Part shown: one piece after another, positions 8,903 through 20,000 of the stretch
Layout of the letters: every line of letters begins with the position of its first letter
How positions within the stretch are numbered: the stretch's first letter is position 1
From: an uncultured Phocaeicola sp.
GTDB lineage: Bacteria; Bacteroidota; Bacteroidia; Bacteroidales; Bacteroidaceae
Direction: 5' to 3'
Assembly: GCA_944320815.1 (NCBI GenBank)
Contig: CALUIZ010000005.1
Location: 77,597 to 114,146 of the forward strand
Length of the DNA: 36,550 bases
The notes under the pieces: generated by a model
Seen by the model: the letters and a program-made list of their open reading frames with translations, nothing else
Database searches by the model: none
What the model was told of the DNA's origin: nothing
Position numbers and translations under genes: made by a program

Positions 8903-10135
8903 ATGAGTTTGAATTATATACACTTGTTTGCAGCCTGCGCACTGTCTTTCTTGGCAATGGGATGCAAGGCGGAGTTTGAGAACGGGGTAAATGATATCGA
9001 TTCGTGGGAAACGGCCGGCAACTATGAGCCGTCTCTGGTACATCCCGGAGTGTTGCACACTCAGGCAGACATAGATCATATCCGTGAGTCGGTGGAACAG
9101 AAAAAGGAGCCTGCTTACAGCACTTTCCTTGCATTGGAGAAAGAGCCGAAAGCCCAGTCTGATTATGAGATGGGAGGCCCTTTTGAGGTGATTGCCCGCG
9201 ACGGAACATACGGAAGCACGAAAGTTCGTGCGGAAAGCGATTTCGATGCGGTTTACCTTAACTCGGTGATGTGGATGATTACCCAGGAAGAGGCACATGC
9301 AAAGAAGTCTCTCGAAATCATGCTTGCCTATGCCGGAATGTTGAAGGATATTGACGGAAACGATACGGCGCTGATGGCGGGACTGGAAGGAATCAAAATT
9401 GTATATGCGCTTGAAATGTTGCGTTACACTTACCATCAGTCTGACACTTATCCGAACGGAATAACGGATGAGCAGGTGGAGAAAATTAGCACGATGCTCC
9501 GCAATGTATTCTTGCCGGTATGGGAAGAGTTCTATGAAGCAGAACCATATACCAATGGCAACTGGGGGCTTCATACGACCAAATCTTATCTGGCAGCTGC
9601 TATCTTGTGGGATGATAAGGAAATGTATCAAAAATGCGTGAATTTCTATCTGTATGGAAATGATAACGGAACGATAGCCCACTATATCGACGGAGAGACC
9701 GGACAGTGCCAGGAATCAGGCCGTGATCAGCAGCACACTATACTGGGCATCGGTGCTTTGCCTGTCATTTGCGAGCTTGCTTGGAAACAGGGAAATGACC
9801 TTTATTCGGCATACGATAACCGGGTATTGAGCGGATATGAATATACCGTGAAATACAATTTGGGCTATGATGTGCCGTTTACACAATGGACGGACATTAC
9901 AGGCAAGTATTGCAATTGGTCGGAGATCTCAGCAGAATGGAAAGGCAAAAACAATGGAGTAGACACGGAACGCGGAAAGTGCTGGCAGCCTGTTTTCTAT
10001 ATGGCCTACAATCATTATGTAAACCGCAAATCATTGAGTATGCCTTACACCAAAGAATTGCTGGAAACATATAAGGAACTTGAATATGACGGGGGACATC
10101 CCAGTTTCGGTCCGCTGTTGTTCAATGACAAATAA
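8903..10135 (+). CDS. Alginate-lyase-superfamily lipoprotein (PF05426-like, possibly PL38), predicted polysaccharide lyase
   Basis: A lipoprotein signal peptide ends at Cys21 (LAMGC). The rest is a helical toroid-type protein with the signature of the alginate lyase superfamily: HPGVLHTQADIDHIR near the N-terminus, NW at 220-221 followed by GLHTTKSYLAAAIL, and QESGRDQQHTILGIGAL with residues E271 to H278. The Asn/His/Arg/Tyr cluster expected for lyase chemistry is therefore present. This family cleaves uronic-acid-containing polymers by beta-elimination. My recollection is that the ESGRDQQH pattern is common in family PL38, whose members act on glucuronan or alginate, but I cannot check this. 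At 410 residues the length is normal. The gene lies 54 bp after the BIG2 lipoprotein, so it belongs to the same operon. It is probably surface- or periplasm-anchored. The exact substrate is unknown. Confidence 0.8.
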   Translation: MSLNYIHLFAACALSFLAMGCKAEFENGVNDIDSWETAGNYEPSLVHPGVLHTQADIDHIRESVEQKKEPAYSTFLALEKEPKAQSDYEMGGPFEVIARDGTYGSTKVRAESDFDAVYLNSVMWMITQEEAHAKKSLEIMLAYAGMLKDIDGNDTALMAGLEGIKIVYALEMLRYTYHQSDTYPNGITDEQVEKISTMLRNVFLPVWEEFYEAEPYTNGNWGLHTTKSYLAAAILWDDKEMYQKCVNFYLYGNDNGTIAHYIDGETGQCQESGRDQQHTILGIGALPVICELAWKQGNDLYSAYDNRVLSGYEYTVKYNLGYDVPFTQWTDITGKYCNWSEISAEWKGKNNGVDTERGKCWQPVFYMAYNHYVNRKSLSMPYTKELLETYKELEYDGGHPSFGPLLFNDK

Positions 10136-10150
10136 TGGAAACTGGTAAAG

Positions 10151-10230
10151 CTACCCGGTAGTAGTTGCTTGATTGCCCCGTAGTAGTCGGTCAATTGCTC
10201 CGCAGTAGATGATCGGTTACTACGGGGTAG
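10151..10230. repeat. Three 22-bp tandem repeats with a nested inverted repeat between lyase and GH2 genes
   Basis: Units lie at 10155-10176, 10177-10198 and 10199-10220, sharing the core CCxGtAGTAG followed by a degenerate half. The 10-bp arm CCCCGTAGTA (10176-10185) is perfectly complementary to TACTACGGGG (10218-10227). The outer bases CTACCC (10151-10156) also match GGGTAG (10225-10230). TTTT follows at 10231-10234, so the right end could act as a terminator or attenuator for the upstream operon or as the leader of the GH2 gene. Confidence 0.75.
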
Positions 10231-10240
10231 TTTTGCATAA

Positions 10241-13393
<3,153 letters not shown>

Positions 13394-13408
13394 ATTCCGC
13401 CCGCCCAT

Positions 13409-13455
13409 AAAAAGACAACCGCCCGCGCTTGATGGAACGGGCGGTTGTCTTTTTT
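13409..13455. terminator. Bidirectional intrinsic terminator between GH2 and PfkB kinase genes
   Basis: A perfect 17-bp stem pairs 13409-13425 with 13438-13454 around a 12-base loop. The stem starts with an A run and ends with a T run, so it can terminate transcription from both convergent genes. Confidence 0.9.
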
Positions 13456-13499
13456 ATGAAAGCGGCGGCGTTTCTGCGGCATGGCGCGCCGTTGTGCGT

Positions 13500-14396
13500 T
13501 CACACTTCTTCGGCTTTCAGTCCGCTTGTGTTCAGAATATGCCAAACGTCTTCTTCCGAACCGGAGAAAGGCCCCGACTTCTCCAGCTTGATGGTCGACA
13601 TGGCCGCGGCGAAACATCCCGCTTCTTCGTAGGAGCAGCCTTTGTTGCGCATGTACAGGTAGCCCAGCACGTAAGTGTCGCCGCATCCGGTGGCATCCAC
13701 CACCTCTTTGGGAGGATAGGCCGGAATCCTGTAGAACTTGCCTTCCGCATATATCAGCGAGCCGAGGCTGCCCAATGTCAGCAGCACCTCCTTCACACCC
13801 CATTCGGCCAGTTTCAGCGCGGCCTGTTTCGGGTCTTTGCATCCTGTCAGCACTTCTGCCTCATGCTCGTTCACCTTCAGGATGTCGATGTGTTTCAGAG
13901 CTTCCTTTTTCTCTTTCCAGTCGGTCGGGTACACGTGCTCGCCTTTCACTTCGCGCAGATACCCCTGTGCGTCGACGGCAAGAACTCCCTTTCCGGACAG
14001 CAGTTTCACCACCTCCAGCGGAAAATCGTCCGCCAGAAGGCTTCCCAGATGGAAGAACCTTGCCTGTTCGTCCTTCAGCTCTTCGGCGGTGAACGGGTCG
14101 GCCTTGGCCAGCACACGTTGGGTGCGTTCGTCCTGGTTTTCTCCGTAGGTGTTTTCAAAATAGACGGTGTGCCGGCTGGGCAGCACCTCCACCTGGATGC
14201 CCTTCCGTCTCATCTCTTCCACCGTGGCATACTCGCTGGGAGCCAGTGCGGTGACTAATTTGTAGTTTTTGGAGTCTTTCAGATGCTGTATTCCGTATGT
14301 GAAATAATAGGATGTGCCTCCCGGCATGTAAGTCGTCTTTCGGGGGGTGACAATCTTGTCAAGTGTCAGATGTCCGATGCAGCAAATATCATTCAT
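13500..14396 (-). CDS. PfkB family carbohydrate (ribokinase-like) kinase
   Basis: This 298-residue sugar or nucleoside kinase transfers the ATP gamma-phosphate to a sugar-like alcohol. The N-terminal CIGHLTLDKIV and MPGGTSYYFTYG match the PfkB substrate-binding region. The C-terminal signature VDATGCGDTYVLGYLY contains the catalytic Asp of the GxGD anion hole, with Cys replacing the usual Ala. The ILKVNEHEAEVLTG segment is also a family hallmark. I place the start at 14396 because a -7 element lies just upstream at 14424-14431; the open frame to 14444 would overlap it. The gene is divergent from inositol-3-phosphate synthase, so an inositol or related cyclitol or sugar substrate is possible, but nothing in the sequence proves that. 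The family cannot be resolved to a specific substrate by eye. Confidence 0.9.
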   Translation of the reverse strand: MNDICCIGHLTLDKIVTPRKTTYMPGGTSYYFTYGIQHLKDSKNYKLVTALAPSEYATVEEMRRKGIQVEVLPSRHTVYFENTYGENQDERTQRVLAKADPFTAEELKDEQARFFHLGSLLADDFPLEVVKLLSGKGVLAVDAQGYLREVKGEHVYPTDWKEKKEALKHIDILKVNEHEAEVLTGCKDPKQAALKLAEWGVKEVLLTLGSLGSLIYAEGKFYRIPAYPPKEVVDATGCGDTYVLGYLYMRNKGCSYEEAGCFAAAMSTIKLEKSGPFSGSEEDVWHILNTSGLKAEEV

Positions 14397-14423
14397 TATG
14401 TTCCAATATTTCAGATTCGGGCG

Positions 14424-14431
14424 CAAAGTTA
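14424..14431 (-). promoter_or_regulatory. -7 element of the PfkB kinase promoter
   Basis: CAAAGTTA on the plus strand reads TAACTTTG on the minus strand, a perfect match to the Bacteroides TAnnTTTG element, 28 bp before the proposed start codon. No strong -33 TTTG is seen. Confidence 0.65.
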
Positions 14432-14529
14432 CGGATAATTTCACTGCCTTTTAGGTCTGAAGATGGCTTTTTATGCTGATTTTATGGCTGAATTTTACTT
14501 ATATGGAAATAAAAAATCAGAGAAATGGG

Positions 14530-14558
14530 TTGTATAACAAAACAAAACCGTAACTTTG
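14530..14558 (+). promoter_or_regulatory. Promoter of inositol-3-phosphate synthase
   Basis: TAACTTTG at 14551-14558 matches the Bacteroides -7 element, with a TTG at 14530-14532 (18-bp spacer) as the -33 part. It gives a leader of about 85 bases before the ATG at 14649 and argues against the TTG codon at 14556 as a start. Confidence 0.75.
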
Positions 14559-14648
14559 GGACGTTTGTTTCCATGCTTTTCCCGATTTGTGCGGGAAACG
14601 GCATGCGGAGGAATGAAATGTATGTTATTCTTGAAAAATAAAAAAGGA

Positions 14649-15956
14649 ATGGAAAAAATGAATGTAAAACCAGCTGAAGGAAAATTAGGTGTGTTGTGTG
14701 TGGGGCTAGGAGCTGTGGCCACTACATTTATGACCGGAGTCTTGATGGTCCGCAAGGGGTTGGCAAAACCTGTCGGCTCAATGACCCAGTATGACAAGAT
14801 CCGTGTGGGGCGCGGAGAGAACAAGAAGTATCTGCATTATAACGAAATTGTGCCTATGGCCCAGTTGAGCGACATCGTGTTCGGCGCATGGGACGTATAT
14901 CCCGCCAACGCATACGAATCGGCTATCAACTGTGAAGTGCTGAAGGAAAAGGACATCAATCCGGTGAAGGACGAGCTGGAGAAAATCGTGCCGATGAAGG
15001 CCGCTTTCGACCATAACTATGTGAAACGTCTGGACGGAAACAATGTGAAGGACTGCGCTACGCGCTGGGACATGGTGGAACAGTTGCGTGAGGACATCCG
15101 CAACTTCAAGGCAGCCAACGGATGCAGCCGTATCGTGGTGCTGTGGGCTGCTTCCACTGAAATTTATGTGCCCGTGTGTGAGGAAGTGCACGGCACGCTG
15201 GCCGCACTGGAGCAGGCGATGAAGGCGGACGACCGCGAACACATCGCTCCTTCCATGTGTTATGCATATGCGGCTCTGGCCGAGGGCGCACCGTTCATCA
15301 TGGGTGCCCCGAACACTACGGTCGATATTCCTGCCATGTGGGAAATGGCCGAAAAGACAAAGATGCCTATCGCGGGCAAGGACTTCAAGACAGGACAGAC
15401 ACTGGTGAAGTCGGGATTCGCTCCGATTATCGGAACCCGCTGTCTGGGCCTTTCCGGATGGTTCTCTACCAACATCCTGGGCAACCGCGACGGACTGGTG
15501 CTCGACGAACCTGCCAATTTCCACACGAAGGAGGTCAGCAAGCTCTCCACGCTTGAATCCATCCTTGTGCCGGAAAACCAGCCGGACCTGTACACCGACT
15601 ATTATCACAAGGTGAGAATCAACTATTATCCTCCCCGCAACGACAACAAGGAAGGGTGGGACAACATCGACATTTTCGGTTGGATGGGCTATCCGATGCA
15701 GATAAAGATCAACTTCCTCTGCCGCGACTCCATCCTTGCCGCTCCGCTGTGTCTCGACCTGGTGCTGCTGAGTGACCTGGCCGCACGTGCCGGACGCTAT
15801 GGCATCCAGCGTTTCCTGAGCTTCTTCCTGAAGAGCCCGATGCACGACTATACACAGGACGAAGTGCCCGTGAACCATCTTTTCCAGCAGTATGTGATGC
15901 TGAAGAACGCGCTGCGTGAGATGGGCGGTTATGAAGCCGATGAAGAGATTGACTGA
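14649..15956 (+). CDS. Inositol-3-phosphate synthase (myo-inositol-1-phosphate synthase)
   Basis: The enzyme converts glucose 6-phosphate to 1L-myo-inositol 1-phosphate using NAD, the first step of inositol synthesis. The 435-residue protein begins near the dinucleotide-binding loop GVLCVGLGAVATTFMTG (about residues 14-30). It contains DIVFGAWDVYPANAYESA, RIVVLWAASTEIYVP, FIMGAPNTTVDIPAM, AGKDFKTGQTLVKSGF and NILGNRDGLVL, all strongly conserved in this family. ATG codons at 14649 and 14658 are both possible starts. In Bacteroides thetaiotaomicron the synthase belongs to a cluster for inositol lipids; here the neighbours are a divergent PfkB kinase and an aldose epimerase, and no phosphatidylinositol-phosphate synthase is visible. 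Inositol may therefore be used for lipid made elsewhere in the genome or for another purpose. It is monocistronic: own promoter upstream and a strong terminator downstream. Confidence 0.95.
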   Translation: MEKMNVKPAEGKLGVLCVGLGAVATTFMTGVLMVRKGLAKPVGSMTQYDKIRVGRGENKKYLHYNEIVPMAQLSDIVFGAWDVYPANAYESAINCEVLKEKDINPVKDELEKIVPMKAAFDHNYVKRLDGNNVKDCATRWDMVEQLREDIRNFKAANGCSRIVVLWAASTEIYVPVCEEVHGTLAALEQAMKADDREHIAPSMCYAYAALAEGAPFIMGAPNTTVDIPAMWEMAEKTKMPIAGKDFKTGQTLVKSGFAPIIGTRCLGLSGWFSTNILGNRDGLVLDEPANFHTKEVSKLSTLESILVPENQPDLYTDYYHKVRINYYPPRNDNKEGWDNIDIFGWMGYPMQIKINFLCRDSILAAPLCLDLVLLSDLAARAGRYGIQRFLSFFLKSPMHDYTQDEVPVNHLFQQYVMLKNALREMGGYEADEEID

Positions 15957-15980
15957 TTTTTTCGTGAGACTTATATATGA

Positions 15981-16027
15981 AGGTGGAGGACGTACGGTTT
16001 CCGGGAGCGTCCTCCACCTTGTTTTTT
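15981..16027 (+). terminator. Intrinsic terminator after inositol-3-phosphate synthase
   Basis: A perfect 12-bp stem pairs AGGTGGAGGACG (15981-15992) with CGTCCTCCACCT (16008-16019), followed by TGTTTTTTG. Confidence 0.9.
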
Positions 16028-16040
16028 GTCGTGAAGTGTC

Positions 16041-16070
16041 TTTGCGCTTTGGTATAAAATTGTATATTTG
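16041..16070 (+). promoter_or_regulatory. Promoter of the aldose 1-epimerase gene
   Basis: TTTG at 16041-16044 (-33) and TATATTTG at 16063-16070 (-7), 18 bp apart, form a near-ideal Bacteroides promoter. The -7 overlaps a TTG codon that could otherwise be mistaken for the start of the gene. Confidence 0.85.
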
Positions 16071-16100
16071 TATCTGGAACACAATTTAAAACTTATCGTT

Positions 16101-16973
16101 ATGAAGACATTGTCCAATTCTCATCTTGCAATCCAGGTCTCTCCGCACGGTGCCGAGCTTTGCAGCATCGTGTCGGGCGGGAAGGAGCATCTCTGGCAGG
16201 CCGACCCGGCTTTCTGGAAGCGGCATTCGCCCGTGCTGTTCCCCATCGTGGGCAGTGTGTGGGAAAACACTTATTTTGTCGGGAACCGCCCGTTCAGGCT
16301 TTCCCAGCACGGCTTTGCCCGTGACATGGACTTTGAGCTGGTTTCGGAATCGGCGGACGAAATCCGCTACAGGCTTGCAGACAGTGAGGAGACACGCGGG
16401 AAATATCCTTATGCGTTCTGTCTGGAAATCGGCTACCGCCTGAAGGGAAAATCCGTGGAAGTGATGTGGCAGGTCTCCAATCCCTCCGAAGAGGAGATTC
16501 ATTTCCAGATCGGGGCGCATCCGGCCTTTCTGTATCCCGGATTCAATCCTTCAGACATCCGCAGGGGCTTCTTCGGGTTCGACCGGAAGGATGGACTGGA
16601 GTTCATTCTTATCGGGGAGAAAGGATGTGCCGACGTGGAAAGACATTATCCGCTTCGGCCGGACCGGGACGGGCTGTTCCCGATAGACGTGCATACGTTC
16701 GACCGCGACGCGCTGATTCTCGAAGGCGGTCAGGTGAAGGAAGTGACCCTTTACGGCAATGACAGGCGTCCCTGCGTCACCCTGCGTTTCGACGCGCCTG
16801 TGGTGGGCCTGTGGTCTCCTCCCGGGAAGAACGCGCCGTTTGTCTGCATCGAGCCTTGGTACGGGCGTTGCGACCGTGTCTGCTATGGCGGGGAGTTCAA
16901 GGACAAGGACTGGATGCAGCACCTTCCGGCTCACGCCACTTTCCGCGGGGGATATGTGATTGAAATCAGGTGA
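16101..16973 (+). CDS. Aldose 1-epimerase family protein (LacX-like galactose mutarotase fold)
   Basis: This 290-residue protein has the beta-supersandwich fold of hexose mutarotases, which interconvert alpha and beta anomers of aldoses in the cytoplasm. It shows the features of the LacX-like subgroup: N-terminal SPHGAELCSIVSGGKEHLWQ, FPIVGSVWENTY, LSQHGFARDMDFEL with the conserved His-Gly-Phe, FQIGAHPAFLYPG with the catalytic-type His, and FVCIEPWYGRCD near the end with the conserved Glu. No signal peptide is seen. I chose the ATG at 16101 because the promoter at 16041-16070 lies just before it. Physiological substrate is unknown; members of this subgroup are often not true galactose mutarotases. 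It appears to be a single-gene unit. Confidence 0.9.
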   Translation: MKTLSNSHLAIQVSPHGAELCSIVSGGKEHLWQADPAFWKRHSPVLFPIVGSVWENTYFVGNRPFRLSQHGFARDMDFELVSESADEIRYRLADSEETRGKYPYAFCLEIGYRLKGKSVEVMWQVSNPSEEEIHFQIGAHPAFLYPGFNPSDIRRGFFGFDRKDGLEFILIGEKGCADVERHYPLRPDRDGLFPIDVHTFDRDALILEGGQVKEVTLYGNDRRPCVTLRFDAPVVGLWSPPGKNAPFVCIEPWYGRCDRVCYGGEFKDKDWMQHLPAHATFRGGYVIEIR

Positions 16974-17007
16974 GGGAGTGCGCCGAAACAAGAGCCGGCT
17001 TTCGTTT

Positions 17008-17086
17008 TGTCATGCTGAACGCCAGTGAAGGATCTCGGAAACACAAGCCGATGTGCACGGGATGTTTCACTCCGTTCGGCATGACA
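17008..17086. repeat. REP-like imperfect palindrome
   Basis: TGTCATGCTGAACG (17008-17021) pairs with CGTTCGGCATGACA (17073-17086), 13 of 14 positions. Inside it AGTGAAGGATC pairs imperfectly with GATGTTTCACT. The motif resembles dispersed intergenic palindromes I recall from gut Bacteroidales. Only one copy is in this window. Confidence 0.6.
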
Positions 17087-17114
17087 TTGCTTTTTGACGG
17101 CTGAATTCTATTAC

Positions 17115-17157
17115 GACATCTCCCCTTGTCGTGGGGCGGGAGATGTCTCTAATTTTT
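17115..17157. terminator. Hairpin with T-rich tail upstream of the DUF5686 gene
   Basis: GACATCTCCC (17115-17124) and GGGAGATGTC (17138-17147) form a perfect 10-bp stem followed by TCTAATTTTT. It probably ends transcription from the epimerase gene, 140 bp after that gene's stop. Confidence 0.7.
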
Positions 17158-17185
17158 ATTCTATTATTCATAAAAAAAGGTAAGA

Positions 17186-17212
17186 TTGTCTGTTTTACGA
17201 CATGTAAATTTG
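17186..17212 (+). promoter_or_regulatory. Promoter of the DUF5686 gene
   Basis: TAAATTTG at 17205-17212 matches the -7 element, with TTG at 17186-17188 upstream (16-bp spacer, slightly short). It lies 68 bp before the start codon. TAATTTTA at 17233-17240 is a weaker alternative. Confidence 0.6.
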
Positions 17213-17279
17213 GGCAAGACCTTTTTGCTGCGTAATTTTACAGCCAATTTGTAATTGAGAGATTAGGGCTTGTTTTGGT

Positions 17280-19922
17280 ATGGTAAAGAGATTATTGCTG
17301 TTTTTGACCTTTTGCATGGCGGTTGTGACGCTTTCGGCCCAGAAGATAACGGGAGTCGTCACCGACTCTGAAACGGGCGACCCGATACCCTACCTGAATG
17401 TGTATTACGACGGAAAGGAGCTGGGGACGGTGACGGATGCCGACGGAAGATATTCCATCGCCCTGAGGCCGGAATGGAAGACACTCGCCTTTTCGATGGT
17501 GGGCTATGCCACGCAGAAGCTGCAGGTTTCGGCCTCCACGCGCACGCTTGATGTCAGGATGGTTTCCGATGCCGTGCTCGATGAGGTGATTGTGAAGCCG
17601 AAGAAAGAGAAATATTCGCGCAAGAACAACCCGGCGGTGGAGATGATGAGGAAGGTGATACGGGCGAAGAAACTCAACGACCTGAGCGTGAACGACTATT
17701 ATCACTACACGAAGTATCAGAAGATTACATTCTCGCTGAACAACATCACGACCGATTCGCTGCGCGAGTCGAACCTTTTCAAGAAATATCCGTTTTTCCG
17801 CGACCAGGTGGAGGTGTGCGACGTGACCGGGAAGAATATTCTCCCGCTTTCGATGGATGAGACCGTGTCGGAGAAGGTGTACCGCAAGGACCCGCACAGC
17901 GAGAAGACCATCGTGAAGGGGCTGAACTCCACGGGGGTTAACGAGCTGTTCAGCACGGGCGACATCCTGACCACCATCCTGAAGGATGTGTTTCAGGACA
18001 TCAACATCTATCAGGACCGCTTCCGGTTTCTGCAGTATCCGTTTGACAGTCCCATTTCAAATGCGGGAATCAACTTCTACAAGTATTATATCATGGACAC
18101 GCTGGTGGTGGACCGGGAGAAATGTTTCCAGCTCACTTTCGTGCCGAACAACTCGCAGGACTTCGGGTTCACGGGCGAGCTGTATATTCTGGCCGACTCG
18201 ACCTACCGCGTGCACAAGTGCAGACTGAGGCTGCCGAAGAAGACGGACATCAACTTTGTCGACAACATGATCATCGACCAGCGTTTCGGGCAGCTCCCCT
18301 CGGGCGAGTGGGTGCTGATGGAGGACGACATGCTGTGTGAGATGTCGTATCTGAAGAAGATTCTGGGCTCGTTTCAGGTGAGGCGCACCACCCGCTATTC
18401 CGACTTCGGCTTCGAGGAGGTCCCCGACCGCATATTCAGGAAGAAGGGGGATGAGATAAAGGATGTCAATGCCATGATGCGCGACGACAGCTTCTGGAGC
18501 GAGTACCGCCCGGTGCAGCTCACCGAGTCGGAGAGCCAGATGGACAGGTTCGTGGAGAACCTCTCGAAAATCAAGGGCTTCAAGTATATCATGTTCGTGG
18601 CCAAGGCCTTCATCGAGAATTTCGTGGAGACGGGGACGAAAGACCGTCCCAGCAAGGTGGACATAGGTCCCATCAACACCATGATTTCCAGCAACTATAT
18701 TGACGGCCTGCGTCTGAGAGGGTCGCTGCAGACCACGGCCAACCTCAACCCCCACTGGTTCTTCAGGGGATATTACGCCTACGGATTCAAGGACAGGAAG
18801 TCGAAATACAAGGGCGAGGTGGAGTATGCGTTCGACAAGAAGGAGTATCTGCCGCGCGAGTATCCCATCAACTCGCTCACCCTGTCGTACTCGTACGACA
18901 ACATGCTGCCCACCGACAAGTTTATGGGAACCGACAAGGACAATGTGTTCACTTCGCTGAAGGTCACCTCGGTCGACCAGTACAACTATGAGCGCACGGC
19001 AAGCGTCAAGTATGAGCTTGAAAGGGAGTCGGGGCTGAAGACCACGATTCTGCTCCGCCATACCAATCTGGAACCGTGCGGAAAGCTTTTCTACCGCACG
19101 ATGGAGGGAGAGAGCCGTCTGCAGCAGGACATCGCTTCGGGTGCGCTCGGCGGCACGGACTGGGTACGCTCGCCCTACAACACCCACGACTTCTCCGTGG
19201 CCGAGGCTTCCGTCGCCCTCCGTTACGCGCCGGGCGAGACGTTCATCAACACCAAGCAGCGTCGTCTGCCCATCAACCTCGACGCACCCGTGTTCACCCT
19301 CCAGCATACGCTGGGGCTGAAAGGCGTGCTCGGCAGCGACTATACCTACAACATGAGCGAAGTCTCCTTCTACAAGCGTTGGTGGCTCAGTTCGTGGGGA
19401 AACATCGACACTTCGCTCAAGGGCGGCATCCAGTGGAACAAGGTGCCTTTCCCGCTGCTCATCATGCCGGCGGCCAACCTTTCCTACATCATCCAGGACG
19501 AGACGTTCAGCCTGATCAACAACATGGAGTTCCTGAACGACCGCTATGCCTCGCTCGACGTGTCGTGGAACATGCAGGGCAAGCTCTTCAACCGCATCCC
19601 GCTGCTGAAGAAGCTGAAATGGCGCGAGTTCATCAGCGTGAAGTGTCTGTGGGGGAAGCTTACCGACAAGAACAACCCCTTCCTCCCGCAGAACGCGGAC
19701 GACCCGACACTGATGCTGTTTCCCGGACACTACGATGAGGCCGGCAACTTCCACACGTCGAGCTATGTGATGGACCCGAAGAAACCCTACGTGGAAATCA
19801 GCGCGGGCATCCACAACATCTTCAAGCTGCTCCATGTGGAGTATGTGCGCCGTCTCAACTACAATGAACTTCCCACGGCAAGCAAGTGGGGCATCCGTTT
19901 CATGATTCGGACGGTGTTCTGA
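17280..19922 (+). CDS. DUF5686 and carboxypeptidase-regulatory-like domain outer-membrane protein
   Basis: The 880-residue protein begins with a signal peptide ending around Ala-Gln at 20-21 (VVTLSAQ). A CarboxypepD_reg-like beta-sandwich follows (about 22-100, KITGVVTDSETGDPIPYLNV and GRYSIALRPEW), ending with VLDEVIVKPKKEKYS. The rest matches the DUF5686 family of Bacteroidetes: NNPAVEMMRKVIRAKK, the central region with NFYKYYIMDT and LYILADSTYRVHKCRLRLPKKTDINF, and a C-terminal half of alternating aromatic strands ending in IRFMIRTVF, typical of a beta-barrel. It is not a SusC: there is no plug with an IDGVP motif and no SusD neighbour. Function is unknown; outer-membrane location is inferred. 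It has its own promoter, and the next gene also has one. Confidence 0.9.
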   Translation: MVKRLLLFLTFCMAVVTLSAQKITGVVTDSETGDPIPYLNVYYDGKELGTVTDADGRYSIALRPEWKTLAFSMVGYATQKLQVSASTRTLDVRMVSDAVLDEVIVKPKKEKYSRKNNPAVEMMRKVIRAKKLNDLSVNDYYHYTKYQKITFSLNNITTDSLRESNLFKKYPFFRDQVEVCDVTGKNILPLSMDETVSEKVYRKDPHSEKTIVKGLNSTGVNELFSTGDILTTILKDVFQDINIYQDRFRFLQYPFDSPISNAGINFYKYYIMDTLVVDREKCFQLTFVPNNSQDFGFTGELYILADSTYRVHKCRLRLPKKTDINFVDNMIIDQRFGQLPSGEWVLMEDDMLCEMSYLKKILGSFQVRRTTRYSDFGFEEVPDRIFRKKGDEIKDVNAMMRDDSFWSEYRPVQLTESESQMDRFVENLSKIKGFKYIMFVAKAFIENFVETGTKDRPSKVDIGPINTMISSNYIDGLRLRGSLQTTANLNPHWFFRGYYAYGFKDRKSKYKGEVEYAFDKKEYLPREYPINSLTLSYSYDNMLPTDKFMGTDKDNVFTSLKVTSVDQYNYERTASVKYELERESGLKTTILLRHTNLEPCGKLFYRTMEGESRLQQDIASGALGGTDWVRSPYNTHDFSVAEASVALRYAPGETFINTKQRRLPINLDAPVFTLQHTLGLKGVLGSDYTYNMSEVSFYKRWWLSSWGNIDTSLKGGIQWNKVPFPLLIMPAANLSYIIQDETFSLINNMEFLNDRYASLDVSWNMQGKLFNRIPLLKKLKWREFISVKCLWGKLTDKNNPFLPQNADDPTLMLFPGHYDEAGNFHTSSYVMDPKKPYVEISAGIHNIFKLLHVEYVRRLNYNELPTASKWGIRFMIRTVF

Positions 19923-19949
19923 CGGACGCACTTTTTCAGCCGGAATTGC

Positions 19950-19978
19950 TTGCGTGCGTAAAGTTTTTTGTAATTTTG
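19950..19978 (+). promoter_or_regulatory. Promoter of the sigma-54 activator / lptE operon
   Basis: TAATTTTG at 19971-19978 (-7) with TTG at 19950-19952 (-33), 18-bp spacer, 22 bp before the start codon. Confidence 0.7.
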
Positions 19979-20000
19979 TCATATAATCGGAGAAAAATCT

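Noticed and set aside
10151..10230. Short CRISPR-like array
   Set aside because: The three 22-bp units abut with no spacers, are degenerate, and no cas gene is present.
14556..14648. TTG-initiated extension of inositol-3-phosphate synthase
   Set aside because: The TTG is part of the -7 promoter element at 14551-14558, and the extra 31 residues do not resemble the family.
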